Source: Margaritispora aquatica (Eukaryota > Ascomycota > Leotiomycetes > Helotiales > Discinellaceae). From it: DNA of 64,000 bases. A program made the translations under genes and the position numbers. The DNA lies in assembly GCA_007644065.1 (NCBI GenBank), contig VJWN01000001.1, positions 1,750,340 to 1,814,339 on the forward strand. The letters are read 5' to 3'. Of the stretch, positions 36,672-47,338 are shown in pieces (the stretch's first letter is position 1; the number at the start of each line of letters is the position of its first letter). The notes under the pieces were generated by a model. That model was given only the letters and a program-made list of their open reading frames with translations, had not been told where the DNA came from and did not search any database.

Positions 36672-38670
36672 ATGGCATCCCAAGGCACAGCCAGACGGTC
36701 CGAAAAATGTCGACAGCGCGGGCCAAAGACAGGAATCACCAGAGTTCGCACTGGCTGTTTAACATGTCGCCGAAGGAGGAAGAAGTGTGATGAAAGACAT
36801 CCAAAGTGTGAGAAACGTAGAGCAGAAGCGATTTCAGAGACTGATGCTTCAATAGGTCTTAACTGCGAGAAGACGAACGTGTATTGCGAGGGATTTCCCC
36901 AGGCTGCGTATTGGCAAGCTCGCAATGGCCTTAGAAACGGCTCAACCCACACACCAGTAACAGAGTTCAAGGAAGTAATCCAGCACTCCCCAGTCAACGT
37001 GAATGATGCTTCCGCCCTAAGTAATCATCTTCATGGTGGGACACCTAGTTACCGCCCTGGTAATCAAACAGCTTCGTTGCATTATTTGGAAATAGGTAGT
37101 AACCCGGAGGAGGTTGGCCAAGAACTCATATGTCACTTCGAGTATCAAGGCCTTCCTCCAACCTTCGAGACCCTGAATTATCAAGACTACGGCCATCTAG
37201 ATCTGGCACGCCGGTATGATGGATGCAACAACACGTACGGGGAAGTTTTCGTAGACCGAGGGCAAAGGGAGCTTTATCAAGATCAGGAATTCCCATTCAA
37301 CTTCGAATCGAAGACTGCACTAAGTCCCGAGCTGCCTTTCCCAATACCAGGAATCGATACGACAATCCATCGACGCCTTTTTTGTCACTTCACAACTGTG
37401 ATGACATCAATCCTGACCACTTTTGCTGTGGACTGCAACCCGTTCAAAACAATCATCATTCCTCTGGCGCTGGGTGATACGTTGGTGATGGACACGTTGT
37501 TGTGCCTTGCTGCTGTGCATCTCGCGAAGACTGATCCAGACAAGGAGCTCATGAAAGAGAAAGAGCGAATACATGAGGGTGCTGTTCAGGCCCAAACAGC
37601 TCGGATCACTGTATTGATGGAGAACAATGTAAAAGATTCTTATCAGCATGACTCGATACTTGCGACATCTTTGCTGCTTTGTCTGTACGAGATTTGCTTG
37701 GGCAGCGGCGACAGTAACTGGAGAGTGCACCTCGACACGGCTCGAAATGTAAGTCACATTTATCGATTCCCCAATCTGTAAAAGGCTAGTTCTCAAAAGA
37801 CCTGCTGTATGGTTGGCGTTGCTGATGGCTCGACAAGTCAAAATGGTAGATATTGGCCAAATCTGACATATTGTAGGTAATCAACCTAGCATCAACAGCA
37901 ACGACCACAGGCGCGATCGTGAAGACGGAATTAAATCCTTTCCTCCTCGAATTCTTCGTGTACCACGATTCTATCGCATCGGTAACAGTCCCGCAAGCCT
38001 CAAACACGAAACCGCATTTCGACAGCCTGAAGAACCTCCCTGTGAAAAACAGCTCTCTCGTAGGAGTGCAAGACGGCCTGACCGAATTTATCGAGCGCAT
38101 CTCCGCACTGCGCAACCAAGCCGAAGCCAGCTCCACGCACCCCAATGGCGACGTTGTGTGCAAAGCGACGCAAATCTGGAGTGACCTCAATGGCTGGAGG
38201 CCGAACGTCGAGTGGACGCAGCCTCGAAAGCTGATCACGACTTTTTATCAGCGCGCGCTTGTCATTTGGCTCTTTGCGATCCTCAATCCTGACAATAAGG
38301 CTGATGCGAAGATCCAGGATGAGGTTCATCATATTTGTCGCGGTATGGCGGAAATCAAGCCTGATGATGGCGTGATGGCTTGTCTCCTGTTCCCGCTGTT
38401 CATTGTGGCAACGGCGGCGATTTCTGACGAGGATCGAGCGAGGATATGCGGTCATTTTGAGAGACTGAGGACTTGGAGCTCGTTGGGCAATGTGGATCTG
38501 ACCTTCAAGATTGTGAGGAAGATGTGGGTGGATCATGATGAAAATGTTCCTGGTTCTTGGGTGGGTGTTTCCGAGAGTTCTCGCTTGAGGCGTCGTAACT
38601 GAAGCTGACGTGCCCGCAGGATTGGGTCAAGCAGTTACATGACCACAATTTGAGCTTCATGGTAACGTGA
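36672..38670 (+). CDS. Zn2Cys6 fungal transcription factor
   Basis: Exons 36672-36807, 36856-37748, 37877-38560 and 38620-38670 give 587 residues. Removing the first 48-nt intron produces a perfect zinc binuclear cluster at C29, C32, C39, C46, C49 and C56 (CX2CX6CX6CX2CX6C), with a basic loop RRRRKK. The rest matches the fungal-specific factor domain of the C6-type activators: HRRLFCHFTTVMTSILTTF, LALGDTLVMDTLLCLAAVHLA, SILATSLLLCLYEICLGSGDSNWRVHLDTARN, FLLEFFVYHDSIASVT. The last 17 codons lie in a small exon after a GTGGGT donor and complete a WDWVKQLHDHNLSFMVT end. Such proteins bind CGG-type half-sites in the nucleus; many regulate nearby catabolic or secondary-metabolism genes. Target unknown. 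It converges on a sugar-type transporter. Confidence 0.92.
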
Positions 38671-39103
38671 ACATAGTTGCTGGCTAGGTAGGGTTGAATG
38701 GCAGGAAGCCTTTCGAGACACAGTGATAAATGGTTGGAGAATATACCCTGGGAACGATAACTGATATTAGTGGAGATCAAGATTGGAAAACAGCACAATC
38801 TTGACACACTGCTATTTCTTTTTTAATCACATAAAGCTTTTCTTCTTTAAATGATACACCTCCACTCTCGTACCTCACTCACAAGTAGAAATTTGAGCTT
38901 GGCCCTACGTGATGAGCATCTGAAACCCAAGTATAGCAACCTTCAAATGAACGTGACTTCCAGAATCTGCTAGGCCAGACTCTTTGAGATATATAACAGG
39001 CTTATCCATTTGTCCTCCAACGAGGATTGGACATGTGTCTATCGCAATATGGCACCAACTTAGTTATTGGCATCGCTTCTTGCTTCAAAGTGTACTCGCA
39101 TGC
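38671..39103. terminator. Convergent 3' region between regulator and transporter
   Basis: About 430 bp between two stop codons facing each other, AT-rich around 38810-38850 as expected for 3' UTR and polyadenylation sequences. No gene is seen. Confidence 0.4.
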
Positions 39104-40915
39104 TCATCCTCTCCTCGAATTTCTCAACAAGGGCGATCTCTCCCTCCCACCCCTATCCTCTCCATCCCTGCGATCTTGATTTGGCATTCCCGTAAATTTG
39201 CCCCCTTCGACCTTGTGAACTCTCCAAGTCCTATCATCCTGGGCGCTCTCGAAGAACTCTTGATTTTCCTCGAATGATCTCCCTCCACTCTCAGGACTGT
39301 ACGCCCATGTAGTCCATCCTACAAAGGTGTTCGTGACTGCGAATACCAAGAAGAGCCAATAATTCAGATTGTTGAATCCGATTGGGGTTAATAGTGTTAC
39401 GGTAAAGTTGGCGATACCCCAGATTATGACCTGTGGATAGGAAGGGGAGAATTAGCGGCTGTCGATTTGGTGGAAAGTGTAGATGTTGAAATTGAAGTAA
39501 AGATGACCAAGTGATGTTTTAAGCGAGATCAAGCGAATACATTCACAACATCGCTCATTAGACAAGAACGAAAAAGATGGAAACTCACGCTTATAGCACT
39601 ACCCTGTGCTCTTGCGGTTGATGGATAGATTTCCGTGGGTATGAGCCATGGTGTTGCAAGCCAGCCGATCCCAAAAATGCCTGTAGCCACAAAAAGAGTA
39701 ATACTTCCTGGGATCTCAGCGGCAAGATCTGGGATTGACGGAAACTCTTGTGCAATACCACCAAATATTGTCAATATAGCAAAGCAGATGGCTAAGCCGA
39801 TAGATCCCCATACCATCAGCTTGCGCCGTCCTAAGACGTCGATTGAGAGCCAAGCGAGGGTCATGAGGATGAAATAGGAAAAGTAGTTGCCAAGAGTGAG
39901 GTATTCTGCTTTCCTTGTGGAGAAGCCGAGCAGTTCGAAGATTTGAGGACCATAAACAGATACAGCTCCGTATCCAGTGAGCGCCTGGTTGACTTGCCCC
40001 AAGACTGTGATCATCGTTGGATGATACTGCGAGCCTGATGGGAACAACATGTCGCTATAGCCTACTTTCTCGTCTCCCTCGTTGTTTTGAGCCTCTTGTA
40101 ACTCTTCGAGCTTTGTCTTCGCGTCTTTCTTCGAGTATATTTTTCCTAATGCATCTTTTGCATCGTCGGTTCTATCCTTGGACAGGAAGAACCGCGGAGA
40201 CTCGGGTAGGCTAGAAATGAAGGACATTAAAAGTAACGGGAACAGTTGCATGACGATGATTGGAGTCCTCCAGGCCCATTGATTGGATTTACCCAAAATG
40301 AGGGTAACACCTAGGTTGATCGAAAAAGCCATGAGCAGACCAAAGATATTCATCTGGAACTCCTTTGCTAATGCATTTCCCCTGGCTCCATCTGACGATA
40401 GCTCGGACGAGTAAACTGGAATAACGGCATCGATGCCTCCCACGCCCAGACCCATAACTATCCGACCAGCAAGCATGCATGCTATGGCTGCACCATTCCA
40501 GGATGACGAATTACCATTCGCAGTGAGACCTGAAATAAACATGAGGAGATTGCCGAGAGATGTCGTAGCCAAACAGACGAAGATCGAAGATTTGCGTCCA
40601 CTTTTGTCTGCCAGCCAAGATGCTATCACCGCTCCAACAGCACACCCAATGTAGTACACTGAGACTATGACACCAACGATTGGGGATTCTTCAGATATTT
40701 GCATAGTCGATAGGTAGTTTTTGTTCGTGTTAATCAAAGACATCATTCCTACAAAGTACCGAATCAGAAAATGCACAGACTCGTTCATGAACTGGGAAAA
40801 TACCTTGATCATAGCCATACAAAGCAATGGCTGTACTTGAGAATACCACCGCCTCTGTCTTCTTCGTGAAGGCAGGCAGGAGGGAGGTAGGTCCTCCATC
40901 GCGAGAGTTTGGCAT
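39104..40915 (-). CDS. MFS sugar-porter family transporter
   Basis: Exons 40915-40804, 40748-39589 and 39430-39104 give 532 residues, the usual length for this family. Twelve membrane helices are expected. Sugar-porter signatures are visible: YGYDQG in the first helix, SWLADKSGRKSS (loop 2-3), GRIVMGLGVGG (helix 4), PVYSSELS, PESPRFF, QALTGYGAVSVYGPQIF (helix 7), DVLGRRKLMVWGS (loop 8-9), PTEIYPSTARAQGSA, and a variant of the C-terminal PETKGRSLEE motif reading PESGGRSFEE. It probably imports a sugar or polyol by proton symport at the plasma membrane; the substrate cannot be read from sequence. A leading exon upstream of ATG 40915 is not needed. It is convergent with the Zn2Cys6 gene. Confidence 0.92.
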
Positions 40916-41445
40916 TGCAAAGGACCAAAAAGAGTTCAAATCACCAACAAAATCAACACGAAAGCAGTCTATTCAAACGCAGAAACAAATACAACAGAAA
41001 TACTTGGAAAGTATGAAGTTGGAAATTATATAAAAATACCCAAAAGAAGTTTCTTTCCTGGAAACCTGCACACTAATGCATCACTAGATGATGAAGGGGT
41101 ATCCCGAAGCTATATCATCGTCATCGTTTGGAGCTTAATGGAGCTTGAAAGCTTGAGGGTGGATCACAGGCACCACCCTCAATACTTGTCGATCAAGAAT
41201 TCATGAATTAGATGCTACTTGTAAACTCCACAGTACAGTAGAGGCGTAGAGCCCATTTTCAATATAGATTCTTTGAACTTGCGAATGCGAGACATCGTTT
41301 GATCCTGTCAATTGAGCCCAAGACAAGCAACCCAGCCAGGCACGTCATGAAGGAAAAGACAGCGACTCGCGAAGTGAACAATTGAGTCCAACCTTACCTT
41401 AGCATCAACAAAACATCGTGCAATCAGCAACATGAAGGGCCAAAG
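40916..41445. promoter_or_regulatory. Divergent promoter region, transporter and OB-like gene
   Basis: About 530 bp between divergent starts. No coding frame. The tacagtaga and atcatcgtcatcg stretches are not assigned to known sites. Confidence 0.45.
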
Positions 41446-42624
41446 ATGCCTCCTCCACCGGTGGTAAGTAGGCTTCTTTTTCACATGTCAAAGCTATTGG
41501 AACTGACTTTGGCGTTGCAGACACCTTCACCTCACCGTTTTGTTATCAAAAAGGAACAACCCCTCCCTACTCAAAATCAAACCCCTCGTCCAAGCACTCA
41601 GCAACGACAATTCAACGCAACTCCACGCTTCACCTTCTCATCCACTCCGCGACCTACTCCATCCCAGAGTCTGCCACGAGCGACTCCCGCTGCCTCGCGG
41701 TATGTGACGCCTGGGCCTAAGACATCCGAGAGGGTGATTGATGCTATCGACATCTCCTCCTCTGACGACTTTCCTGAGCATGTGCACGAATCAATTGAGA
41801 CGGATCAGCAAGAGCCAGATGCGGGATATACGTCTGCGGACCTAGAGAATGACGAGAGCATAGACGCAAGAAGCCCAAAACGAAGACGCGTGTCGAAATA
41901 TACGAATATTGAGGAAGTTACAGAGGACGAAGAACTTCCTAGCCACAAGCATCATGACGATCACGAGGACGCAGAAGGTCTAGGATACCAACTATCATCT
42001 TCTCTGCCTATACTATCATCGCCTCCAGCTCCTCGACGTCCAGCGGCAAGCACAGCTCAGCGATTCCTACTCTCGACGCCCGCCCCACCATCAAACCCAC
42101 ATTCTACGGCTGTTACAACAAGAACCCAAGTCTTTCTCAAGCCACCTCGATTCAAGCCTCCTGATCCGACTTCCCAGACAGGGACTCAAGCTGACCCTCT
42201 CCCGGAACAATTCTCACCGCACAGAAAAGGTCAGAAATATGTCCCTGGTGGTTTAGCCTCAGAAATGCGGGATCTGTTGGTCAACATCGAAAGTACGGTC
42301 TCTGCACAAGTCCAGGCACACAGAGAGAAGAAGAAAGAAGACCAATGGATTATCAAAGTACTAGTGGACGAGATTAGTGGCCATGAGAGGACGGGCATGA
42401 CATTGGTACAAGGCAGGCAGGTGCATGCTATGGAGGGTATGTCAGAAATGGCCGATACAATCGGTGTTATGAGAGTTGTTTTAGCTGGTGAGGGTAGCAT
42501 TCCTGGCATACAGAGGTCTACCAGAATTGAGGTCGGGAGAACAGTGGGCATCAAAGGTCCGGTCTGGGAAGTAGTGATTGATGACGAGAAATGGGGTGTT
42601 GGTGTTGACTGGAAGGTTTTATGA
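41446..42624 (+). CDS. Uncharacterised fungal protein with OB-fold-like C-terminus
   Basis: A first exon of only 18 nt (41446-41463, MPPPPV) is spliced over a 57-nt intron to 41521-42624, giving 373 residues. The intron is a multiple of three without stop, so retention would add 19 residues. The first 235 residues are Pro/Ser/Thr-rich and disordered, with a run of acidic residues and a basic SPKRRRVSK signal likely to direct it to the nucleus. From about 240 there is a folded part: FSPHRKGQKYVPGGLASEMRD, then WIIKVLVDEISG, GVMRVVLAGEG, RIEVGRTVGIKGPVWEVVIDDEKWGVGVDW, which has the alternating strands of an OB-type barrel. I do not recognise the family by name; a telomere or DNA-repair role would be speculation. 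Confidence 0.7.
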   Translation: MPPPPVVSRLLFHMSKLLELTLALQTPSPHRFVIKKEQPLPTQNQTPRPSTQQRQFNATPRFTFSSTPRPTPSQSLPRATPAASRYVTPGPKTSERVIDAIDISSSDDFPEHVHESIETDQQEPDAGYTSADLENDESIDARSPKRRRVSKYTNIEEVTEDEELPSHKHHDDHEDAEGLGYQLSSSLPILSSPPAPRRPAASTAQRFLLSTPAPPSNPHSTAVTTRTQVFLKPPRFKPPDPTSQTGTQADPLPEQFSPHRKGQKYVPGGLASEMRDLLVNIESTVSAQVQAHREKKKEDQWIIKVLVDEISGHERTGMTLVQGRQVHAMEGMSEMADTIGVMRVVLAGEGSIPGIQRSTRIEVGRTVGIKGPVWEVVIDDEKWGVGVDWKVL

Positions 42625-43206
42625 CGAAGATACCCAGATTTACATTGCGAGCTAGTGCTAGAGCAGCCACTATGAAAGACTATCTGTTGCAATAGCAGTG
42701 CGTTTGAACGCTATTACAATTTCAGTTATATTGTACACAATGTCGTCGACTATACTCTCTCGACTTAGCAAGGTTGCTATCTATTTACCGGTGCCTGATC
42801 AAAGACGCGAATGTCTCCACTCTCAGTCTGAAGTCATGAGCTACGTTCCTCTTGTAATCTATTCACTACGACTTCTACCTTCCTAAGTTGGTCTAATGAA
42901 ATAATTCCATGCGGGAAATGAAATTTGTAAGTTGCGGCATGACTCACTCGGTGCATACACAATTGAGGCAGTAAGAAAGTATACAACTAAGTCCTCCTTT
43001 TATGACGAGCTTGTCAAATTCCATTAACATTTATAAGAGATCTGCTATGAGTACCGAGACACCTACATGAGCCACGAACGTCATACATCATAGGCCGACA
43101 TCAATTTCTACACCGCCATCTTCGAATACATTAGGTTCTCCCATCGCTCATCTATCGCACACTTCAACAAGCGACAAACACACCCACCCCGGGCACCCAC
43201 GATAAA
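42625..43206. other. Intergenic region
   Basis: About 580 bp between two genes on the same strand: the 3' UTR of the OB-like gene, then the promoter of the GNAT gene ending in a CA/CCC-rich leader. No gene is seen. Confidence 0.4.
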
Positions 43207-43987
43207 ATGTCCTCCCTCACCACCAAGGTGAAAGTCTCAAAGGCCCTCCCAAGCGACTACTACGCCATCTCGACCCTCGAAAGCAAGGTCTTCTACAACG
43301 ACCCCTTCTCCATCGTCGGCTTCGGCCCCAACCGCACCAGCGAGGCCAAGACCCTCCACCGCGCCGACCGGCTCGGTAAACTAGCGAGGAAGAAGGGCGA
43401 GACGGCCCATGTCATTAAGGCGACACTGGCGGATGAGCAGGGCAAGGAGGAGATTGTTGGATCGGCCGTGTTTACGTTTGTGCGAGGGCGGAAAGAGGGT
43501 GGCGATGAGTTGATTGAGAAGGAGGCTGAGCATGAGAGTGTGAGGAGTGATGAGGATCGGTGGGGGCCTGGCGCAAATGTGAAGTTCTGTGAGGATGTGT
43601 TTCTTGGTGGTGATCTGCATATGATTGAGAGTGTTGGAGGGGAGGATTATGCCAGTCCGTATACTTTTTTACAGCTCCATGACTCTTCCTCCTCAATGTA
43701 CTGTTTACTTGCTAACATGATTAGAACTGGGCTCCTTGGTGGTGTCAGATGAACACCAGCGTCGAGGCATCGGTTCGCAGCTGCTCGAGAAATTCCTAGA
43801 AGAAGCTGACGCTTCGGGACTTCAGGCCGTGCTCGGTGCTTCGAAGCAGGGGAAAGGGCTGTACAAACGGTATGGGTTCACGGAGTACCATATTGAAGAG
43901 CTGAGGATGTGGGAATATGAGGGCGGAGAAGGCATGGAGGCTGATGAGAGTCTTATTATGCATCGGCCTGCACAGGTGAAAGTGTAA
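43207..43987 (+). CDS. GNAT family N-acetyltransferase
   Basis: Exons 43207-43654 and 43725-43987 give 236 residues. The acetyl-CoA binding motif A is at the start of exon 2: KLGSLVVSDEHQRRGIGSQLLEKFLEEA, with the Q/R-x-x-G-x-G/A pattern (QRRGIG), followed by the motif B region GASKQGKGLYKRYGFTEYHIEELRMWEY. The N-terminal part (ALPSDYYAISTLESKVFYNDPF) is typical of fungal GNAT proteins. The donor is GTCCGT at 43655, an unusual sequence chosen because it is the only nearby GT that keeps motif A in frame. Substrate unknown; small-molecule amine acetylation is most common in this group. No targeting signal is seen. Confidence 0.85.
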
Positions 43988-44277
43988 TGGAATAGCACGT
44001 AGTCTGTTTGTCCTCACAATAGAGCGTAGATAAAGAAGCAATGTAGAATCAGTTTCATTCAGACTACTTTTTGTGCCAACTAATCTTGAACCCCTCTAGG
44101 GACTGAGATCTAGCAGCTAAGACAGCATCCAAGTCCAAGGCAATCTTTGTCTATGTGGACACAACCTCATGAGGTCTTTAGCAATATGATAATTTTCGAA
44201 TGGCATCAGGTAAAGTCATAATGTTCAAAGCACCAATTCTATCCATCACATTCGGTATCGTCCATCTCGAATCATCA

Positions 44278-45477
44278 TTAAGCGTGTCTTCGACGTGGCT
44301 TTGCAACCTTCCTCTTCCAAATCCCCGCCTCCCTTTCACACAACACCATGACCTTCACCATGGGCATCTCAAACCCCTTGCCAACGTACTTCGGCTCCCC
44401 TAGCTGTCTCGAAATGCCATACACATACCTCTTCATGTCCTTAGCTCTGCGTTCCTGCTCCCGGACAATCCCTCGTCCCCATTTGCCGCCACCCAGTGGC
44501 ATAGGATCGGCAGGGTCGAGGAGCTTGATTCGGGTTTCGTTTTGGGCCCCACCGACGATGAAGAACATCTCCGTGAAGTGAAGACACTCGTCCCTATGAA
44601 GTATCGGCTTAACGAGATCGAGGTGGATCGCGATGGATGGCGTTGGTAGGCCGAGTGCGCGAATGCCTTCGTTGAACTCTTGCACAGACCAAACAGAAGT
44701 TTTGTTGGTGAATGCTGCGTTGAAGCAGAGAGTGTCATATCTAGGCGCATAGGTTAAGGGCCAACCCACCAAAGGTGTTGTTAGTATAATTATCGACCAA
44801 AGGGGTGAAATGCTCATAAGGATTCAATACTTACAGCAAAGCATGTCGATATCATGGTAGAACTTCATGCTCTGCTGATGCGCTTCTTTGCAGACGAAGG
44901 ATAGGGTTCGCAGAGGTTGGTGGACCGCGATCATGTGCCTTTGCGTGCCATCTGCCAATGTTTTGATTTTTTCGTGAATCGTAAGCAAACGATTTGGAAG
45001 TGCCAGCTCCCAGATGCGCCATCGCAGTTCCGTGGGCAGTTGCATGAAGCCGAAAAAAGTGTTAGTGTTCTCAGGAAGGACACTGTCGACCGCCTTTGGA
45101 ATTGAGAAGTGAACTAATTTCTTGTATATGTTAGCATGAGTATAGGTTAGTTTTCGGGGGCTGGAGGAGGGATGGAGCTCAGGGAAGGTAGCATTACTGA
45201 AGCATTGTCTTTACGAAGAAGGGCGCATTGTGAATTGATTCTTGGAGCTGTTGGAGCTGTAGTTGGAGTCTGGATGTTAATGTTAGTATATCTGCCAAAG
45301 GCAACCGAGAAGGGCTGACCTACAACTGGGAATACCGAGAGAGCTACTGCCAGATTGCTTGAAAGAGCAGAAGTAACTTCTTGTACCTGTTGATTGGGTT
45401 AGTATTTTCAGTACGTAGTGTTGAGTACAACGAAGACTTACTGAAGGCACATCAGTGGGGAGAAGAGATGTTGACAT
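44278..45477 (-). CDS. 2EXR-domain fungal protein, five exons
   Basis: Exons 45477-45442, 45386-45324, 45269-45198, 45120-44831 and 44740-44278 join to 307 residues. The 2EXR signature lies in exon 4: FFGFMQLPTELRWRIWELALPNR, with the F-x-x-F-x-x-LP-x-ELR-x-x-IW pattern, then LRTLSFVCKEAHQQSMKFY. Because the two phenylalanines lie upstream of the first in-exon ATG (45045), the start must be further upstream; the three small exons have clear GTAAGT, GTAGGT and GTAATG donors, CTAAC branch points and a frame that stays open, but that N-terminus is my reconstruction. Exon 4 has overlapping donors: GTAAGT at 44834 breaks the frame, while GTATTG four bases later keeps it. The function of 2EXR proteins is unknown; they are numerous in filamentous fungi. 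Confidence 0.72.
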
Positions 45478-46717
45478 GGTTGATGGAGTTGTTGATTAAA
45501 AAGTCTCTTTTCTTGGGAGAGATTTCTGTGAAAGGTAAAGCTGAGGCAACCTTGTCACAGATTTGGAGAGATTGGTAAAAGGAAGGTCTTGATATAGCTG
45601 CTGAGGTTGTCACACTATGATCTAACAATGTAAACAAAGCCATTGTCCTCGCTGCTAAACCTAATATATCTCAGCAAACAAAATTGAATTTTGACAATGC
45701 AATGTTAAGCGAGAATTCATTGTATTTGCCTACTCATTGTTGACGCTAGCATTGAGGGTGGTCGAGGGTGGGGTCTTGCCATTCACCATTGTGACTATCG
45801 AATCCAAATACTTCCAGGTAATTCTGATCGAAGCAAATCTTGGTGATCTTCATCATACCTCATGCCTCATACATGTGGTGATATCAGTGTGCTACGAGGC
45901 TGGATTGATTCATCCTTTTTTTGCGGCGAAGATGCAGTAGCAGATGATAGAAGAGACGGACGCTTGAATGTACTAGACTGTCATGCCTATTTGGTGGGTA
46001 TGAGCACTCAAAGGAAGATGGTCCAGATAGACTTCCGGAGGTTTGGTAATTGTGTGGAGTTGCAGACAACGCTTTGGTTTCTGCTTCAACGATGATGGAT
46101 TGAGCTCGTACATACAGTATGAGATATATAGTCGCTCGATATATGGAGTCCAGAGGAAGATTAACTATAACTTCAATTCTAATAACAACATCAATAGCTC
46201 ATATCGCAAATTAAAGAAGCGCCTCCCATGAAAAAATCCTCGTGAGTAGTATCACAGAGTAATACTGATATGGACCAAAGAATGCTTGAGTTCAGTCAGA
46301 TATAGATGCTGCTCTTTTGGTATGATATTGCACCATACAGGTAGCTTTCACAGAATGAATTCAAGACTGGGCGAGGGACTACCTCAGGATGGCTCACAAG
46401 GTATGTCTGCATGGTACATCTTCAGATATTTTAGAGATGCCAATTTCCTCGAGATTGTACAGCCCCAGACCATTCCCGGCTCGCTTTTTATACACAATAT
46501 TCCTACAATCTACTGACGCCGTCGTCCACCTAGACGATATATGCTTCGCTCCTCCAACAAACGAAACGCTGTCTGGTATGCGCTTATGCTGTACAGTTCC
46601 CTTCCATGCTCATCTCTTCTCCTGTACCCGTGCATGGTTCAAGGCCAATATAATGGTACAATCACTCCCTGGAAGTCACAGAATCCTGTTTGAAAGCAAG
46701 ACCATGTAACACGAGGT
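45478..46717. other. Intergenic region
   Basis: About 1.2 kb. It should include the promoter of the 2EXR gene and the 3' UTR of the mL58 gene. I see no coding frame with family features; the 46100-46230 part is AT-rich with taataacaac-type runs. Confidence 0.4.
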
Positions 46718-47338
46718 CTAGTCGCCTCTAAATGCCAATTGATACCTCTTTGCAGAATCCTCCCTTGCCTTCCTCCTTTTGGGACCCCATTTTGCCTTCA
46801 CTGCCTCCAACTTGGCTGCCATCTCTGCCTTGCGCGCGGAATCGTCCACCCCGGAGTAACTCAAGCAAATGCTGATGAAATTGTTTGAGCAATTGAACTT
46901 CCGCGCCAGCTTTATATTCGTCCACACATCTGGCTGCCTCCTCTTCAAGTCTTTGATTTCTTCGATTTCCTTGTCGGTAAGATGGTTGTTTGGGACCTTC
47001 TGCTGGGTCAAGAGAGGTGGAAGTTTTGGATTGAGACTCGTCAGTCGTGATTCGGTGGCTATGAGAAACTGCCTTCGTTTGTCCTCTTTAGGTAGGAATT
47101 TGACAGGCGTGTGATAGACAGAAGGGGAAGCGGAAGGAGGATTGAATATAATGTGATCTTGACGTGGCGAGTTTAGGGATGGGAGAAATGACGAGTCTGG
47201 CTTGATGTTCAAACGTTGCTTTGAGCGCCGGAAGGAAGATTCATGTCGTCGAGCTGTGGCATTGAGAGAGAGGAGGCATTGGCTTTTGCCAGACAGCAGA
47301 TCGACCACAGGTCTCCTAACCAACAGTCCCAAATCCAT
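46718..47338 (-). CDS. MRPL20: Mitochondrial large-subunit ribosomal protein mL58 (MRPL20)
   Basis: Single exon, 206 residues. An Arg/Ser-rich N-terminus (VRRPVVDLLSGKSQCLLSLNATARRHESS) serves as mitochondrial targeting sequence. The mature part begins with SFRRSKQRLNIKPDSSFLP, then the highly conserved PRQDHIIFNPPSASPSVYHTP and KFLPKEDKRRQ blocks found in fungal L20 proteins. The C-terminal half is helical and basic, ending KAKWGPKRRKAREDSAKRY, consistent with an rRNA-binding subunit of the mitoribosome. It is divergent from the Ser/Pro-rich gene at 48.3 kb. Confidence 0.9.
   Translation of the reverse strand: MDLGLLVRRPVVDLLSGKSQCLLSLNATARRHESSFRRSKQRLNIKPDSSFLPSLNSPRQDHIIFNPPSASPSVYHTPVKFLPKEDKRRQFLIATESRLTSLNPKLPPLLTQQKVPNNHLTDKEIEEIKDLKRRQPDVWTNIKLARKFNCSNNFISICLSYSGVDDSARKAEMAAKLEAVKAKWGPKRRKAREDSAKRYQLAFRGD

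Noticed and set aside
44433..44750. 105-codon minus-strand frame in the 2EXR gene
   Set aside because: It is the frame reached by the GTAAGT donor at 44834; its Ser-rich product lacks similarity to 2EXR C-termini, unlike the frame chosen.
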